From Caballeronia fortuita (GTDB lineage: Bacteria; Pseudomonadota; Gammaproteobacteria; Burkholderiales; Burkholderiaceae), in assembly GCF_001544835.2 (NCBI RefSeq), contig NZ_FCNX02000016.1:1-64000 (forward strand): a stretch of DNA of 64,000 bases. The letters run 5' to 3'. Shown here piece after piece: positions 42,745 through 51,676 of this stretch (the stretch's first letter is position 1; every line of letters begins with the position of its first letter). The translations under genes were made by a program, and so were the position numbers. The notes beneath the pieces were generated by a model. That model had not been told where the DNA came from and ran no database searches. It saw only the letters and a list, made by a program, of their open reading frames with translations.

Positions 42745-44821
42745 TGAAGCGTCCATTCGATTGCGCGAGCACCGTGACGCGCGCGGCGGGCCGCCACGCG
42801 TCGCCATTGGCCTGCTGCGCGTATTTGCGCATCGCGCGTTCCACGTTGTCGAGACCGATGGTATCCGCATACAGCATCGGGCCGCCGCGCCAGAGCGGGA
42901 AGCTGTAGCCCGTCAGATACACCATGTCGATGTCCGATGCCTTGGCGGCGATGCCTTCTTCGAGAATCTTCGCGCCTTCGTTGACGAGCGCGAGAACGAG
43001 CCGCTCGACGATCTCTTCGTCGCCTATCGCGCGCCGTTCGATACCGCGCTCCTTCGAATACGCGACGATCATGTCATCGACTTCCTTCGACGGCAGCGCG
43101 TCGCGCTTGCCCGGCTCATAGTCGTACCAGCCCGCGCCGGTCTTCTGACCGAAGCGCCCCATCTCGCACAGGCGATCCGCGATGCGCGAATAGTGCAGCT
43201 CCGGCTGCTCGCGATAGCGCCGCTTTCTGATGGCCCAGCCGATATCGTTGCCCGCGAGATCGCTCATGCGAAACGGGCCCATCGCGAAGCCGAAGTCCTC
43301 GACCGCGCGATCGATCTGCGCGGGCAGCGCGCCTTCCTCCAGCATGAAAAGCGCCTGCCGGATGTACTGCTCGATCATCCGGTTGCCGATGAAGCCGTCG
43401 CACACGCCCGACACCACGGCTGTCTTCCTGATCTTCTTCGCGAGCTGCATGACGGTTGCGAGCACGTCCTTCGCGGTCTTCTCGCCGCGCACGACTTCGA
43501 GCAGCTTCATCACGTTCGCGGGGCTGAAGAAGTGCATGCCAATGACATCGCCCGGGCGCTTGGTGAACGACGCGATCGTATCGAGATTCAACGTCGATGT
43601 ATTCGATGCGAGGATCGCGCCGGGTTTGGCGATTTCATCGAGTTGACGGAACACGTTCTCTTTCACGCCGAGTTCTTCGAACACGGCTTCGATGACGAGA
43701 TCGGCCTGCGCGAGATCGGCATAGGAAAGCGTCGGCGCGATGCGCGCCATGCGCTCTTCGACATTCTCCTGCGTGAGCCTGCCCTTCTTAACCTGCGCTT
43801 CGTAGTTGCGCCGGATCGTCGTGATACCGCGATCGAGCGCGTCCTGCTTCGTTTCGAGCAGCGTGACCGGCAAACCCGCATTGAGGAAGTTCATCGCGAT
43901 GCCGCCGCCCATCGTGCCCGCACCGATCACCCCGATGCGCTCGATCTTCCTGACAGGCGTATTCGACGGCACATCGGCGATCTTCGACGCCGCGCGCTCG
44001 CCGAAAAACGCATGCCGCAGCGCGCGGCTTTCGGGCGTCTGCACGAGCGCGAGAAAGCATTCGCGCTCGAACGCCAGGCCGCGCTCGAAGCCGTCCTTTA
44101 CGCCCTTTTCGATCGCGTCGATGCATTTGCGCGGCGCCGGAAAATGCCGGGCAGACACGGCGATGCTTTCTCTCGCGCGCTCGATGACACCCGCGGCGTC
44201 CGGATGCTCGATCTCGCGGTCGCGCACTTGCGGATGCGGACCGCCACGATCGGCAGCACGATGCGCGAACGACAACGCGCCTTGCAGCAGATCGCCATCG
44301 ACGAGTTCATCGAAAAGCGCGGTCTGCGCGAGCTTCTCCGATAACACCGGCGTACCTGACACGATCATGTTCAGCGCCGTTTCCAGACCGACCACGCGCG
44401 GCAGACGCTGCGTGCCGCCCGCGCCGGGCAAGAGTCCGAGCTTGACTTCGGGCAAGGCGATCTGCGCGCCGGGCACGGCGACGCGGTAATGCGCGCCGAG
44501 CGCGAGTTCGAGACCGCCGCCCATCGCGACCGCGTGAATGGCCGCGACCACTGGCTTCGCGCTTGCTTCCAGCGCCTTGATGACGGTCATGAGCGTCGGT
44601 TCCTGCGACGCTTTCGGCGTGTTGAATTCGGTGATGTCCGCGCCGCCCGAAAATGCCTTGCCCGCGCCGATGATGACGATCGCGCGCACGCCGTCGTCGC
44701 CGTTCGCGCGCTCGATGCCCTCGACGATGCCAAGGCGCGTCGAATGCCCGAGCCCGTTCACCGGCGGATTATCGAGCGTGATGACGGCGACGCCGCCGCG
44801 GATCGTGTAGTCCACTGCCAT
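42737..44821 (-). CDS. Fused enoyl-CoA hydratase / 3-hydroxyacyl-CoA dehydrogenase (694 aa)
   Basis: A bifunctional beta-oxidation enzyme of the FadJ/FadB alpha-subunit type. The crotonase part (about 1-190) has the oxyanion motif GGADITEF and the two catalytic Glu at about 105 (GGGLELALG) and 125 (PEVKLGLLPGAGGTQR). The NAD site GVIGAGTMGGGIAMNFL is near 300, followed by MHFFSPANVMKLLEVV and the C-terminal helical domain (GNRMIEQYIRQAL, GRFGQKTGAGWYDY). AGGAGA supports the ATG at 44821. It overlaps the nicotinamidase gene and follows an acyl-CoA ligase gene. No thiolase is adjacent. Confidence 0.93.
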   Translation of the reverse strand: MAVDYTIRGGVAVITLDNPPVNGLGHSTRLGIVEGIERANGDDGVRAIVIIGAGKAFSGGADITEFNTPKASQEPTLMTVIKALEASAKPVVAAIHAVAMGGGLELALGAHYRVAVPGAQIALPEVKLGLLPGAGGTQRLPRVVGLETALNMIVSGTPVLSEKLAQTALFDELVDGDLLQGALSFAHRAADRGGPHPQVRDREIEHPDAAGVIERARESIAVSARHFPAPRKCIDAIEKGVKDGFERGLAFERECFLALVQTPESRALRHAFFGERAASKIADVPSNTPVRKIERIGVIGAGTMGGGIAMNFLNAGLPVTLLETKQDALDRGITTIRRNYEAQVKKGRLTQENVEERMARIAPTLSYADLAQADLVIEAVFEELGVKENVFRQLDEIAKPGAILASNTSTLNLDTIASFTKRPGDVIGMHFFSPANVMKLLEVVRGEKTAKDVLATVMQLAKKIRKTAVVSGVCDGFIGNRMIEQYIRQALFMLEEGALPAQIDRAVEDFGFAMGPFRMSDLAGNDIGWAIRKRRYREQPELHYSRIADRLCEMGRFGQKTGAGWYDYEPGKRDALPSKEVDDMIVAYSKERGIERRAIGDEEIVERLVLALVNEGAKILEEGIAAKASDIDMVYLTGYSFPLWRGGPMLYADTIGLDNVERAMRKYAQQANGDAWRPAARVTVLAQSNGRFND

Positions 44822-44924
44822 GAACGTGTCTCCTGTCGACGGATATCGGCTTGATTGTGGTCGATCGACGCAGAATACACAAAAAAGCACGATCGTTCAA
44901 ACGACGGAATGCCGTAAAAGCACG

Positions 44925-44960
44925 AAGCCCCGGCGCGCGAATGCGGACCGGGGCTTTCAT
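44925..44960 (-). terminator. Probable terminator of the acyl-CoA ligase gene
   Basis: AAGCCCCGG (44925-44933) pairs with CCGGGGCTT (44948-44956); the minus-strand continuation is CGTGCTTTTA. The loop is 14 bases, so strength is moderate. Confidence 0.55.
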
Positions 44961-44975
44961 CGACGCCGCGAAAAG

Positions 44976-46634
44976 TTAGACGGGATGCTCCGCCGCGTTC
45001 GGCAGCACGTAATCGCGATACTGCTCGCGCAGACGCACCTTTTGCAGCTTGCCCGTCGCGGTGTGGGGCAATTCGTCGGCGAACACTACGTCGTCCGGTA
45101 TCCACCACTTCGCGACCTTGCCTTCGAAATGCGCGAGCAGTTCTTCGCGCGTGATGGTCGCATTCGGCTTCAGCACCGCGACGATCAGCGGCCGCTCCGT
45201 CCATTTCGGATGCGCGCACGCGATGCACGCCGCTTCCGCCACCTGCGGATGCGACACCGCGATGTTCTCCAGATCGATCGAGCTGATCCATTCGCCGCCG
45301 GACTTGATGACGTCCTTGCTGCGATCGGTGATCTGCATGAAGCCGTCCTGATCGATGGTCGCGACATCGCCCGTCGGGAACCAGCCGTCGACGAGCGGCG
45401 AATCGTCCCGGCGGAAATACCGGTCGATGACCCACGGCCCGCGCACATAGAGATCGCCGAACGACGTGCCGTCCCACGGCAGCTCGCGGCCGTCGTCGCC
45501 GACCACTTTCATGTCGACGCCGAAGAGCGCGTGGCCTTGCTTCTCCAGCGAGCGGCGCTGATCTTCGAGCGGCCGCTGCTTCTGCCTGAAGCTCAGGCGC
45601 GAAAGAGTGCCGAGCGGCGACATCTCCGTCATGCCCCACGCGTGGATCACCTGCACGCCGTACTCTTCCTCGAAGATGCGCAGCATCGCGGGCGGGCACG
45701 CGGAGCCGCCGATCACCGTGCGCTTCAAGGTCGAAAAACGCACGTTCTGCTGTTTCATGTACGTGAGCAGGCTCATCCAGACAGTCGGCACGCCGGCGGA
45801 ATACGTGACGCCTTCGGATTCCATCAATTCATAGAGCGACTTGCCGTCGAGATCCTTGCCGGGAAAGACGAGCTTCGCGCCGACGAGCGGCCCCGCGTGC
45901 GGAATGCCCCACGCGTTGACATGGAACATCGGCACGACGGGCAGGATCGCATCGCTCGACGACGCGCCCATCGCATCGGGCAACGCCGCGCCGTACGCGT
46001 GCAGCACCGTCGATCGATGCGAGTACAGCGCGCCCTTCGGATTGCCTGTCGTGCCCGACGTGTAGCAGAGAAAGGAAGCCTGACGCTCATCGAGCATCGG
46101 CCAGTCGTAGTTGCCGTCGTGTTCGCCGATGAGGCTCTCGTAGCTCATCACCGGCACGCTCATGTTCGACAGATTCCCGGCGATGCACGCGGCATCGCCG
46201 AGCGCGATCCAGCCTTTCACGTTCGGGCACTGCGGCGCGATCAGTTCGACGAGCGGCCCGAAGGTCATGTCGAAGCAGACATAGGCATCGTCCGCGTGAT
46301 CGATGATGAACGCGATCTGATCGGGAAAGAGACGCGGGTTGATCGTGTGGCACACGGCGCCCATGCCCGAGATGCCGTAATAGCATTCGAGATGCCGGTA
46401 GCCGTTCCATGCGAGCGTGCCGATGCGCTCGCCCTGTTGCACGCCGAGCGCGCCGAGCGCCTGCGCGAACTGCTTCGCGCGCTTCTCGCAATCGCGGTAG
46501 GTGTAGCGGTGAATGTCGCCTTCGATGCGGCGCGACACGATCTCGGTGTCGCCGAAGTGGCGTGCGGCATGGGACAGCAGGGACGACGCGAGCAGCGGTA
46601 TCTCCATCATCTGCCCGTAGAGCAGCGACGTCAT
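44976..46634 (-). CDS. AMP-binding fatty-acyl-CoA ligase (552 aa)
   Basis: An acyl-adenylating enzyme that activates a carboxylic acid to its CoA thioester. The P-loop-like CYTSGTTGNPKGALYSHR, the GWFPTGDVATID motif and the C-terminal GKLQKVRLREQYRDYV, in which Lys is catalytic, are intact. Wording is close to the medium-chain/3-(methylthio)propionyl-CoA ligase group (DmdB-like). It lies 154 bases before the fused hydratase/dehydrogenase gene. The exact acid is unknown. Confidence 0.92.
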   Translation of the reverse strand: MTSLLYGQMMEIPLLASSLLSHAARHFGDTEIVSRRIEGDIHRYTYRDCEKRAKQFAQALGALGVQQGERIGTLAWNGYRHLECYYGISGMGAVCHTINPRLFPDQIAFIIDHADDAYVCFDMTFGPLVELIAPQCPNVKGWIALGDAACIAGNLSNMSVPVMSYESLIGEHDGNYDWPMLDERQASFLCYTSGTTGNPKGALYSHRSTVLHAYGAALPDAMGASSSDAILPVVPMFHVNAWGIPHAGPLVGAKLVFPGKDLDGKSLYELMESEGVTYSAGVPTVWMSLLTYMKQQNVRFSTLKRTVIGGSACPPAMLRIFEEEYGVQVIHAWGMTEMSPLGTLSRLSFRQKQRPLEDQRRSLEKQGHALFGVDMKVVGDDGRELPWDGTSFGDLYVRGPWVIDRYFRRDDSPLVDGWFPTGDVATIDQDGFMQITDRSKDVIKSGGEWISSIDLENIAVSHPQVAEAACIACAHPKWTERPLIVAVLKPNATITREELLAHFEGKVAKWWIPDDVVFADELPHTATGKLQKVRLREQYRDYVLPNAAEHPV

Positions 46635-46736
46635 AGGCGGTCCTCGAATGGTAATTGCTGGCCGGATGGCGGTGCCGCGCTCCTGCAGGCCCGCGGACGC
46701 GGAATTACAATATCGTTTAACTCAGAGGCGCTCAAC

Positions 46737-48329
46737 ATGTCGTTTTCCCCAAGCAATGCCGTGCGCGCGGCGCGCGACGAGACGCCCGGCGAGGCGCGTT
46801 CCGTGAGCGAAATCGCCGGCGCGATCAAAGTTGGCGAACCCGGTTCTTTCGCCGCGCTCGGCACCGCTTTTCTCACGCGGCTGCCCGCCGCGCCGGTGCC
46901 CGATCCGTATCTCGTCGGCATATCGGGCGAGGTGGCCGAATCGCTCGGATTCGATGCGCAAGCCGCGACCGGGCCCGAGAAGGACGCCTTCGCGGCCTTT
47001 TTCGCGGGCAACCCGACGCGCGACTGGCCCGCCGATGCCCTGCCCTATGCCGCCGTCTACTCGGGCCATCAGTTCGGCGTGTGGGCGGGCCAGCTCGGTG
47101 ACGGGCGCGCGCTGACGCTCGGCGAAGTCGAGCACGACGGCGCGCGGCTCGAAGTGCAACTGAAGGGCGCGGGCCGCACGCCCTATTCGCGCATGGGCGA
47201 TGGCCGCGCGGTGCTGCGCTCGTCGATCCGCGAATTCCTGTGCTCGGAAGCGATGCATCATCTGGGCATCCCGACGACGCGCGCGCTTGCCGTCATCGGC
47301 TCCGATCTGCCGGTGCGGCGCGAGACCGTCGAAACGGCGGCGATCGTCACGCGCGTATCGCCGAGCTTCGTGCGTTTCGGTCACTTCGAACATTTCTATT
47401 CGAACGATCGCATCGACGAGTTGAAGGCGCTGGCGGATCACGTCATCGACCGTTTCTATCCGCATTGCCGCGATGCGGACGATCCCTATCTCGCGCTGCT
47501 CGATCGAGCGGTGCAAACCACCGCCGATCTCATGGCGCAATGGCAAGGCGTCGGCTTCTGCCACGGCGTGATGAACACCGACAACATGTCGATCCTCGGC
47601 CTCACGATCGACTACGGCCCGTTCGGTTTCATGGACGCCTTCAACGCGCATCACATCTGCAATCATTCGGATACGCAGGGACGCTATGCCTATGGCCGGC
47701 AGCCGCAAGTCGGTTACTGGAACCTCTTCTGTCTCGCGCAGGCGCTCGTGCCGCTCTTCGGCGCGAATCTGCCGGAAGAAGGCCGCGCCGAGCGCGTGGT
47801 CGAAGAAGCGCAAAAGGTGATGGAGCGCTATAAGGAGCGCTTCGGGCCGGCGCTGGTTGCGAAGATGCGCGCGAAGCTCGGGCTGGAAATCGAGCGCGAC
47901 GGCGACGACAAGCTCGCCAACGGCCTCTTCGAAATCATGCATGCGAATCGCGCGGACTTCACGCTCACGTTCCGGAACCTGTCGAAGCTCTCGAAGTCCG
48001 ACGCGAGCCAGGACGCGCCCGTGCGCGATCTCTTTCTCGATCGCGCCGCGTTCGATGCGTGGGCCGCGCAGTATCGCGAGCGCCTCGCGCACGAGTCGCG
48101 CGACGACGCCGCGCGCGCCGCGGCAATGAATCGCGTGAATCCGAAGTACGTGCTGCGCAACCATCTGGCGGAAAACGCCATCCGCCGCGCGAGCGAGAAG
48201 GATTTTTCTGAAGTGGCGCGTCTGCTCGACGTGCTGCGCCATCCGTACGACGAACAGCCCGAGAACGAGGCCTATGCCGGCTTGCCGCCCGACTGGGCGA
48301 GCGATCTCGAAGTAAGTTGTTCTTCGTAG
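46737..48329 (+). CDS. selO: Protein adenylyltransferase SelO / YdiU (530 aa)
   Basis: A pseudokinase-fold enzyme that AMPylates proteins in oxidative stress. Conserved blocks are QLKGAGRTPYSRMGDGRAVLRSS, REFLCSEAMHHLGIPTTRAL, FCHGVMNTDNMSILGLTIDYGPFGFMD and LRNHLAENAI. The protein ends in Cys-Ser-Ser, so the antepenultimate position, Sec in many eukaryotes, is Cys here as in other bacteria. The ATG at 46737 follows GAGG. A TACAAT -10-like element lies at 46706-46711. It is followed by msrB after 49 bases. Confidence 0.93.
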   Translation: MSFSPSNAVRAARDETPGEARSVSEIAGAIKVGEPGSFAALGTAFLTRLPAAPVPDPYLVGISGEVAESLGFDAQAATGPEKDAFAAFFAGNPTRDWPADALPYAAVYSGHQFGVWAGQLGDGRALTLGEVEHDGARLEVQLKGAGRTPYSRMGDGRAVLRSSIREFLCSEAMHHLGIPTTRALAVIGSDLPVRRETVETAAIVTRVSPSFVRFGHFEHFYSNDRIDELKALADHVIDRFYPHCRDADDPYLALLDRAVQTTADLMAQWQGVGFCHGVMNTDNMSILGLTIDYGPFGFMDAFNAHHICNHSDTQGRYAYGRQPQVGYWNLFCLAQALVPLFGANLPEEGRAERVVEEAQKVMERYKERFGPALVAKMRAKLGLEIERDGDDKLANGLFEIMHANRADFTLTFRNLSKLSKSDASQDAPVRDLFLDRAAFDAWAAQYRERLAHESRDDAARAAAMNRVNPKYVLRNHLAENAIRRASEKDFSEVARLLDVLRHPYDEQPENEAYAGLPPDWASDLEVSCSS

Positions 48330-48378
48330 CATCGCCCTCATATAGAAGGCCTTCCCGGCCAGATCAAAGGAACGACAG

Positions 48379-48795
48379 ATGAGCCACGACGACACCCCGA
48401 CGCGCTATCCGCTGCAGAAAGACGACGCTGACTATCGCCGCGAACTCGACGATATGCAGTATCAGGTCACGCGCCATGCCGCGACCGAGCGCCCGTTCAC
48501 CGGCAAGTACTGGGATCACACGGAGCGCGGCGTCTACGACTGCGTGTGCTGCGGCACGCCGCTCTTCGAATCGGACACGAAATTCGACGCCGGCTGCGGC
48601 TGGCCGAGCTATTTCAAGCCGATCAACGGCGAAGTGATTCAGGAAAAAACCGATCGCTCGCACGGCATGCTGCGCATCGAAGTGGTGTGCAAGAACTGCG
48701 GCGCGCATCTCGGCCACGTTTTCGAGGACGGCCCCGCGCCGACCGGCCTGCGGTATTGCATCAACTCGGCTGCGCTACAATTCGAACCCAAGTAA
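48379..48795 (+). CDS. msrB: Peptide-methionine (R)-S-oxide reductase MsrB (138 aa)
   Basis: Reduces methionine-R-sulfoxide in proteins. The zinc Cys pairs are YDCVCCGTPLF and VCKNCGAHLGHVF, the substrate site is GCGWPSYFKPI, and the catalytic Cys is in LRYCINSAAL. Length is normal. AAAGGAAC precedes the ATG. It follows selO closely, so the pair likely responds to oxidative stress together. A terminator follows. Confidence 0.95.
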   Translation: MSHDDTPTRYPLQKDDADYRRELDDMQYQVTRHAATERPFTGKYWDHTERGVYDCVCCGTPLFESDTKFDAGCGWPSYFKPINGEVIQEKTDRSHGMLRIEVVCKNCGAHLGHVFEDGPAPTGLRYCINSAALQFEPK

Positions 48796-48823
48796 GCGCG
48801 AGCCTTCGCATATCGCCGTACCG

Positions 48824-48852
48824 GCGCCCGCTGCTTCTCGCGGGCGCTTTTT
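48824..48852 (+). terminator. Terminator of selO-msrB
   Basis: GCGCCCGC (48824-48831) pairs with GCGGGCGC (48840-48847) across an 8-base loop, followed by a T5 run. Confidence 0.8.
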
Positions 48853-48898
48853 CTCGCGCGCCTCGCATCCATCCGATGCCCATCACGTCCGCACGCCA

Positions 48899-49435
48899 AT
48901 GAAATTTCTGTTCGATCTGTTTCCGATCATCCTCTTTTTCGTCGCATTCAAGGTCTGGGGCATCTACACCGCGACGGCGGTCGCGATCGCGGCGACGCTC
49001 GTGCAGATCGCGTGGGTCGCGTTCCGGCATCGCAAGGTCGATCCGATGTTGTGGGTGAGTCTCGGCGTCGTCGTCGTATTCGGCGGCGCGACGCTCGTGC
49101 TGCACAACGACACCTTCATCAAATGGAAGCCGACGGCGCTCTACTGGCTCTTCGCGTTCGCGCTGATCGTCGCGCAGATCGGCTTCAGAAAGAACCTCAT
49201 CGAAGCGATGATGGGCAAGCAGATCGTGTTGCCCCATCGCGTGTGGGGACAGTTGAACGTCGCGTGGGCGGTGTTTTTCGCGCTGCTCGGCATCGTGAAT
49301 CTCTTCGTCGCGTATAACTTCACGACGGATCAGTGGGTGAACTTCAAGCTCTTCGGCGCGACCGGCTGTCTCGTCGTGTTCATCGTCCTGCAGAGCTTCT
49401 GGCTCGCGAAATACATGAAGGAGGACGGACAATGA
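48899..49435 (+). CDS. yciB: Septation protein A / YciB (178 aa)
   Basis: A small inner-membrane protein with about five helices and the typical start KFLFDLFPIILFFVAFKVWG, with GIYTATAVAIAATLVQI and MMGKQIVLPHRVW following. It is implicated in septation and envelope integrity through contacts with cell-elongation and division proteins. The ATG at 48899 has no strong ribosome-binding site. It overlaps the BolA gene by 4 bases. Confidence 0.94.
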   Translation: MKFLFDLFPIILFFVAFKVWGIYTATAVAIAATLVQIAWVAFRHRKVDPMLWVSLGVVVVFGGATLVLHNDTFIKWKPTALYWLFAFALIVAQIGFRKNLIEAMMGKQIVLPHRVWGQLNVAWAVFFALLGIVNLFVAYNFTTDQWVNFKLFGATGCLVVFIVLQSFWLAKYMKEDGQ

Positions 49436-49746
49436 GCGCATCGTTCGATTTCACTAGCGCGTCCGCCGCCGACAAGATCGCGCATCTCGAAGCGCGTCTG
49501 AACGCGGCCTTGCAGCCGCAGTCGGTGCATATCGACGACGACAGCGCCGCGCACGCGGGCCATGCCGGCGCGGCCGCCGGCAGTCACTACACGGTGACGA
49601 TCGTCGCGGACTGCTTTGCCGGGCGCGCACGCGTGGCGCGGCATCGACTGGTGTATGATGCGCTGGCCGAGGAGATGCGGCGCGGCGTGCACGCGCTCGC
49701 GATCCGGGCTTACACGCCGCAGGAGTTCGCAGAACAATTCGAATAA
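49432..49746 (+). CDS. BolA-family protein (104 aa)
   Basis: A KH-like-fold BolA/YrbA-type protein; relatives act with monothiol glutaredoxins in iron-sulfur trafficking. Recognisable segments are DKIAHLEARLNAAL, GSHYTVTIVADCFAG and RHRLVYDALAEEM, with a conserved His/Cys region and a flexible Ala/Gly/His stretch. The ATG overlaps the yciB stop (ATGA). It is 82 bases before ppiC. Confidence 0.9.
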   Translation: MSASFDFTSASAADKIAHLEARLNAALQPQSVHIDDDSAAHAGHAGAAAGSHYTVTIVADCFAGRARVARHRLVYDALAEEMRRGVHALAIRAYTPQEFAEQFE

Positions 49747-49828
49747 GCACGCGCGCGGTTCAACCATCAGCCTTGCCTCTTAAAATCTCGCCTTTGAAGG
49801 CGTCTGTTTGCTCAGTTAGGAACCTCCG

Positions 49829-50611
49829 ATGACTTTGAAAAAAACCCGCGTCTGGGTGTTGCTGGCTGCATTCGCGGCTGCGCCCGCGTTTGCGCAAAAC
49901 ATCGCTGTCGTCAACGGCACGCCGATTCCCACGTCGCGCGCCAATGCGCTCGTGAAGCAACTCGTCGCGCAGGGTCAGCAGGATTCGCCGCAGCTTCAGC
50001 AGGCGGTGCGCGAGGAACTCATCAACCGCGAAATCCTGATGCAGGAAGCCGCGCGTGAAGGCATCCCGACGCGCCCCGACGTGAAGGCGCAGATCGCCGT
50101 GGCGCAGCAGACCGTCGTGCTGCGCGCGCTGATCGAAGACTTCGTGAAGAAGAACACGCCGACCGACGCCGAGATCAAGGCGCGCTACGAGCAGCTCGTG
50201 AAGCAGAACGGCGGCGGCAAGGAACTGCATCTGCATCACATCCTCGTCGAGGACGAAGCGCAGGCGAAGGATCTGATCGCGAAGATCAAGGCCGGCGCGA
50301 GCTTCGAAGATCTCGCCAAGCAATATTCGAAGGACCCTGGATCGGGCAAGAATGGCGGCGATCTGGACTGGTCGTCGCCCTCGGCGTATGTGCCGGAATT
50401 CGGCGCGGCCGCGGAAAAGCTGAAGAAGGGCGAAGTGACGCCCGAGCCGGTGAAGACGCAGTTCGGCTGGCACGTCATCCGTCTGGACGATTCGCGCGAA
50501 GTCGCCCCGCCGCCGCTCGATCAGGTGAAGGCGCAGATCGCGCAACAGATTCAGCAGGAAAAGCTGCAGGCTTTCGAAGAAGGTTTGCGGAACAAGGCGG
50601 TGGTGAAGTAA
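49829..50611 (+). CDS. Periplasmic peptidyl-prolyl isomerase, PpiC/PrsA type (260 aa)
   Basis: A parvulin-type foldase in the periplasm. A signal peptide of about 22 residues (cleavage after PAFA) precedes an N-terminal helical chaperone part and the rotamase domain at about 130-235 (KELHLHHILVEDEAQAKDLI, FEDLAKQYSKDPGSGKNGGDLDW, TQFGWHVIRLDD). AGGAACC supports the ATG. It closes yciB-bolA-ppiC, followed by a 10-bp-stem terminator. Confidence 0.93.
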   Translation: MTLKKTRVWVLLAAFAAAPAFAQNIAVVNGTPIPTSRANALVKQLVAQGQQDSPQLQQAVREELINREILMQEAAREGIPTRPDVKAQIAVAQQTVVLRALIEDFVKKNTPTDAEIKARYEQLVKQNGGGKELHLHHILVEDEAQAKDLIAKIKAGASFEDLAKQYSKDPGSGKNGGDLDWSSPSAYVPEFGAAAEKLKKGEVTPEPVKTQFGWHVIRLDDSREVAPPPLDQVKAQIAQQIQQEKLQAFEEGLRNKAVVK

Positions 50612-50647
50612 GCGGGCTCGCCGCCACAGAATCGTGGACGCAAAACG

Positions 50648-50680
50648 AACGCCTCTGAGCTTAAGCCAGAGGCGTTTTTT
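50648..50680 (+). terminator. Terminator of yciB-bolA-ppiC
   Basis: AACGCCTCTG (50648-50657) pairs with CAGAGGCGTT (50667-50676) across 9 bases, followed by a T-run. It marks the left limit of the TcmP cassette. Confidence 0.88.
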
Positions 50681-50748
50681 GTTGGTGACCTCTGCCGTTC
50701 GGATAGCTCATTGCGCATTCGGACTAATCAACTACTGTTGGTTCTGCA

Positions 50749-51624
50749 ATGTCTTCAGAATCGCTTTGTTCAGGCAACAGCGAGGATGCGAGCGACATGA
50801 ATGATGGCAAATTTCGGATAGACCCCGCGGACGGTATGGCCGCGATGATTGTTGGTGATTGGTCAAAGCAAAAGCATGAACGACTGTCCGACTATATCGT
50901 TGCGTCTCGCCTCGCGCGCGGAAAGTGGGAACACGCTTGCTACATCGATGTCTTTTGCGGTCCCGGGCGTGTGGTCGAGCGCGAATCGAGCGAATTTCGT
51001 GACGGTGGAGCACCGACGGCTTGGAAGGCGTCATGCATGGGCGGCAGCCGACCGTTCACGTCGATGTACATCGGAGACTTGAACGGGCCGTCCGTTGATT
51101 CGTGTCAGCGACGCCTGGTAAGTCAAGGCGCCGCCGTTCGGTCGTTTGTTGGCCCAGCTAACCGCATGATTCATGAGATTGCGCCCGCGTTGCCTCGAGG
51201 ACTCCATCTAGCGTTTCTCGATCCGTTCAACGCCGAACACCTCGACTTCGAGATTATCCAGACTCTCGCTAGCCATCGATTCATGGATATCCTGGTCCAC
51301 TTTAGTGTGATGGATATCCAAAGGAATATCGACCTGGAAGCGGCGACATCGGGAGCGCGACTCGATCGCATTGCCCCTGGGTGGCAACAAGCGATCAAGC
51401 TCAGGGATCTACCGAAAAACGCTTTCGTGAACGCTTTCCTTGACTACTGGAAGGAACTCGTCGAACGAACGACCCGAATGACCGCGGCCGACATAATGCC
51501 GTTGATCAAAAACAGCAAAGGCGGTCCGTTGTACCGCCTTATCATGCTCAGTCGTCATACTCTCGCCGAGAAGATATGGAACGATGTCGGGAGGGAGGAT
51601 AAAAGGCAGAAGACCTTGTTCTGA
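50749..51624 (+). CDS. tcmP: Three-Cys-motif partner protein TcmP (291 aa)
   Basis: A soluble protein of the TcmP family, named for being encoded next to a three-Cys-motif protein, as here. The part I can read is methyltransferase-like. DVFCGPGR at 67-74 resembles the SAM-binding motif I, IGD at 108-110 an acidic motif II, and LAFLDPF at 154-160 a motif IV. The helix WSKQKHERLSDYI at 38-50 and the C-terminal LYRLIMLSRHTLAEKIW are also family-typical. Start at 50749; an ATG 16 codons in (50797) is equally possible because the domain begins near residue 37. GC content and codon choice are visibly lower than in flanking genes. The function is unknown, and whether it transfers a methyl group is not shown. 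Confidence 0.85.
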   Translation: MSSESLCSGNSEDASDMNDGKFRIDPADGMAAMIVGDWSKQKHERLSDYIVASRLARGKWEHACYIDVFCGPGRVVERESSEFRDGGAPTAWKASCMGGSRPFTSMYIGDLNGPSVDSCQRRLVSQGAAVRSFVGPANRMIHEIAPALPRGLHLAFLDPFNAEHLDFEIIQTLASHRFMDILVHFSVMDIQRNIDLEAATSGARLDRIAPGWQQAIKLRDLPKNAFVNAFLDYWKELVERTTRMTAADIMPLIKNSKGGPLYRLIMLSRHTLAEKIWNDVGREDKRQKTLF

Positions 51625-51676
51625 GTCTTCGAAGCTTCTACACTCCGAGCCAATCCAACTACAGAAGATCGCTGCG

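Noticed and set aside
44820..46736. A long plus-strand frame upstream of selO that would extend it by over 600 residues
   Set aside because: It is antisense to the acyl-CoA ligase and fused-enzyme start regions. SelO begins with its own good context at 46737 and has full family length.
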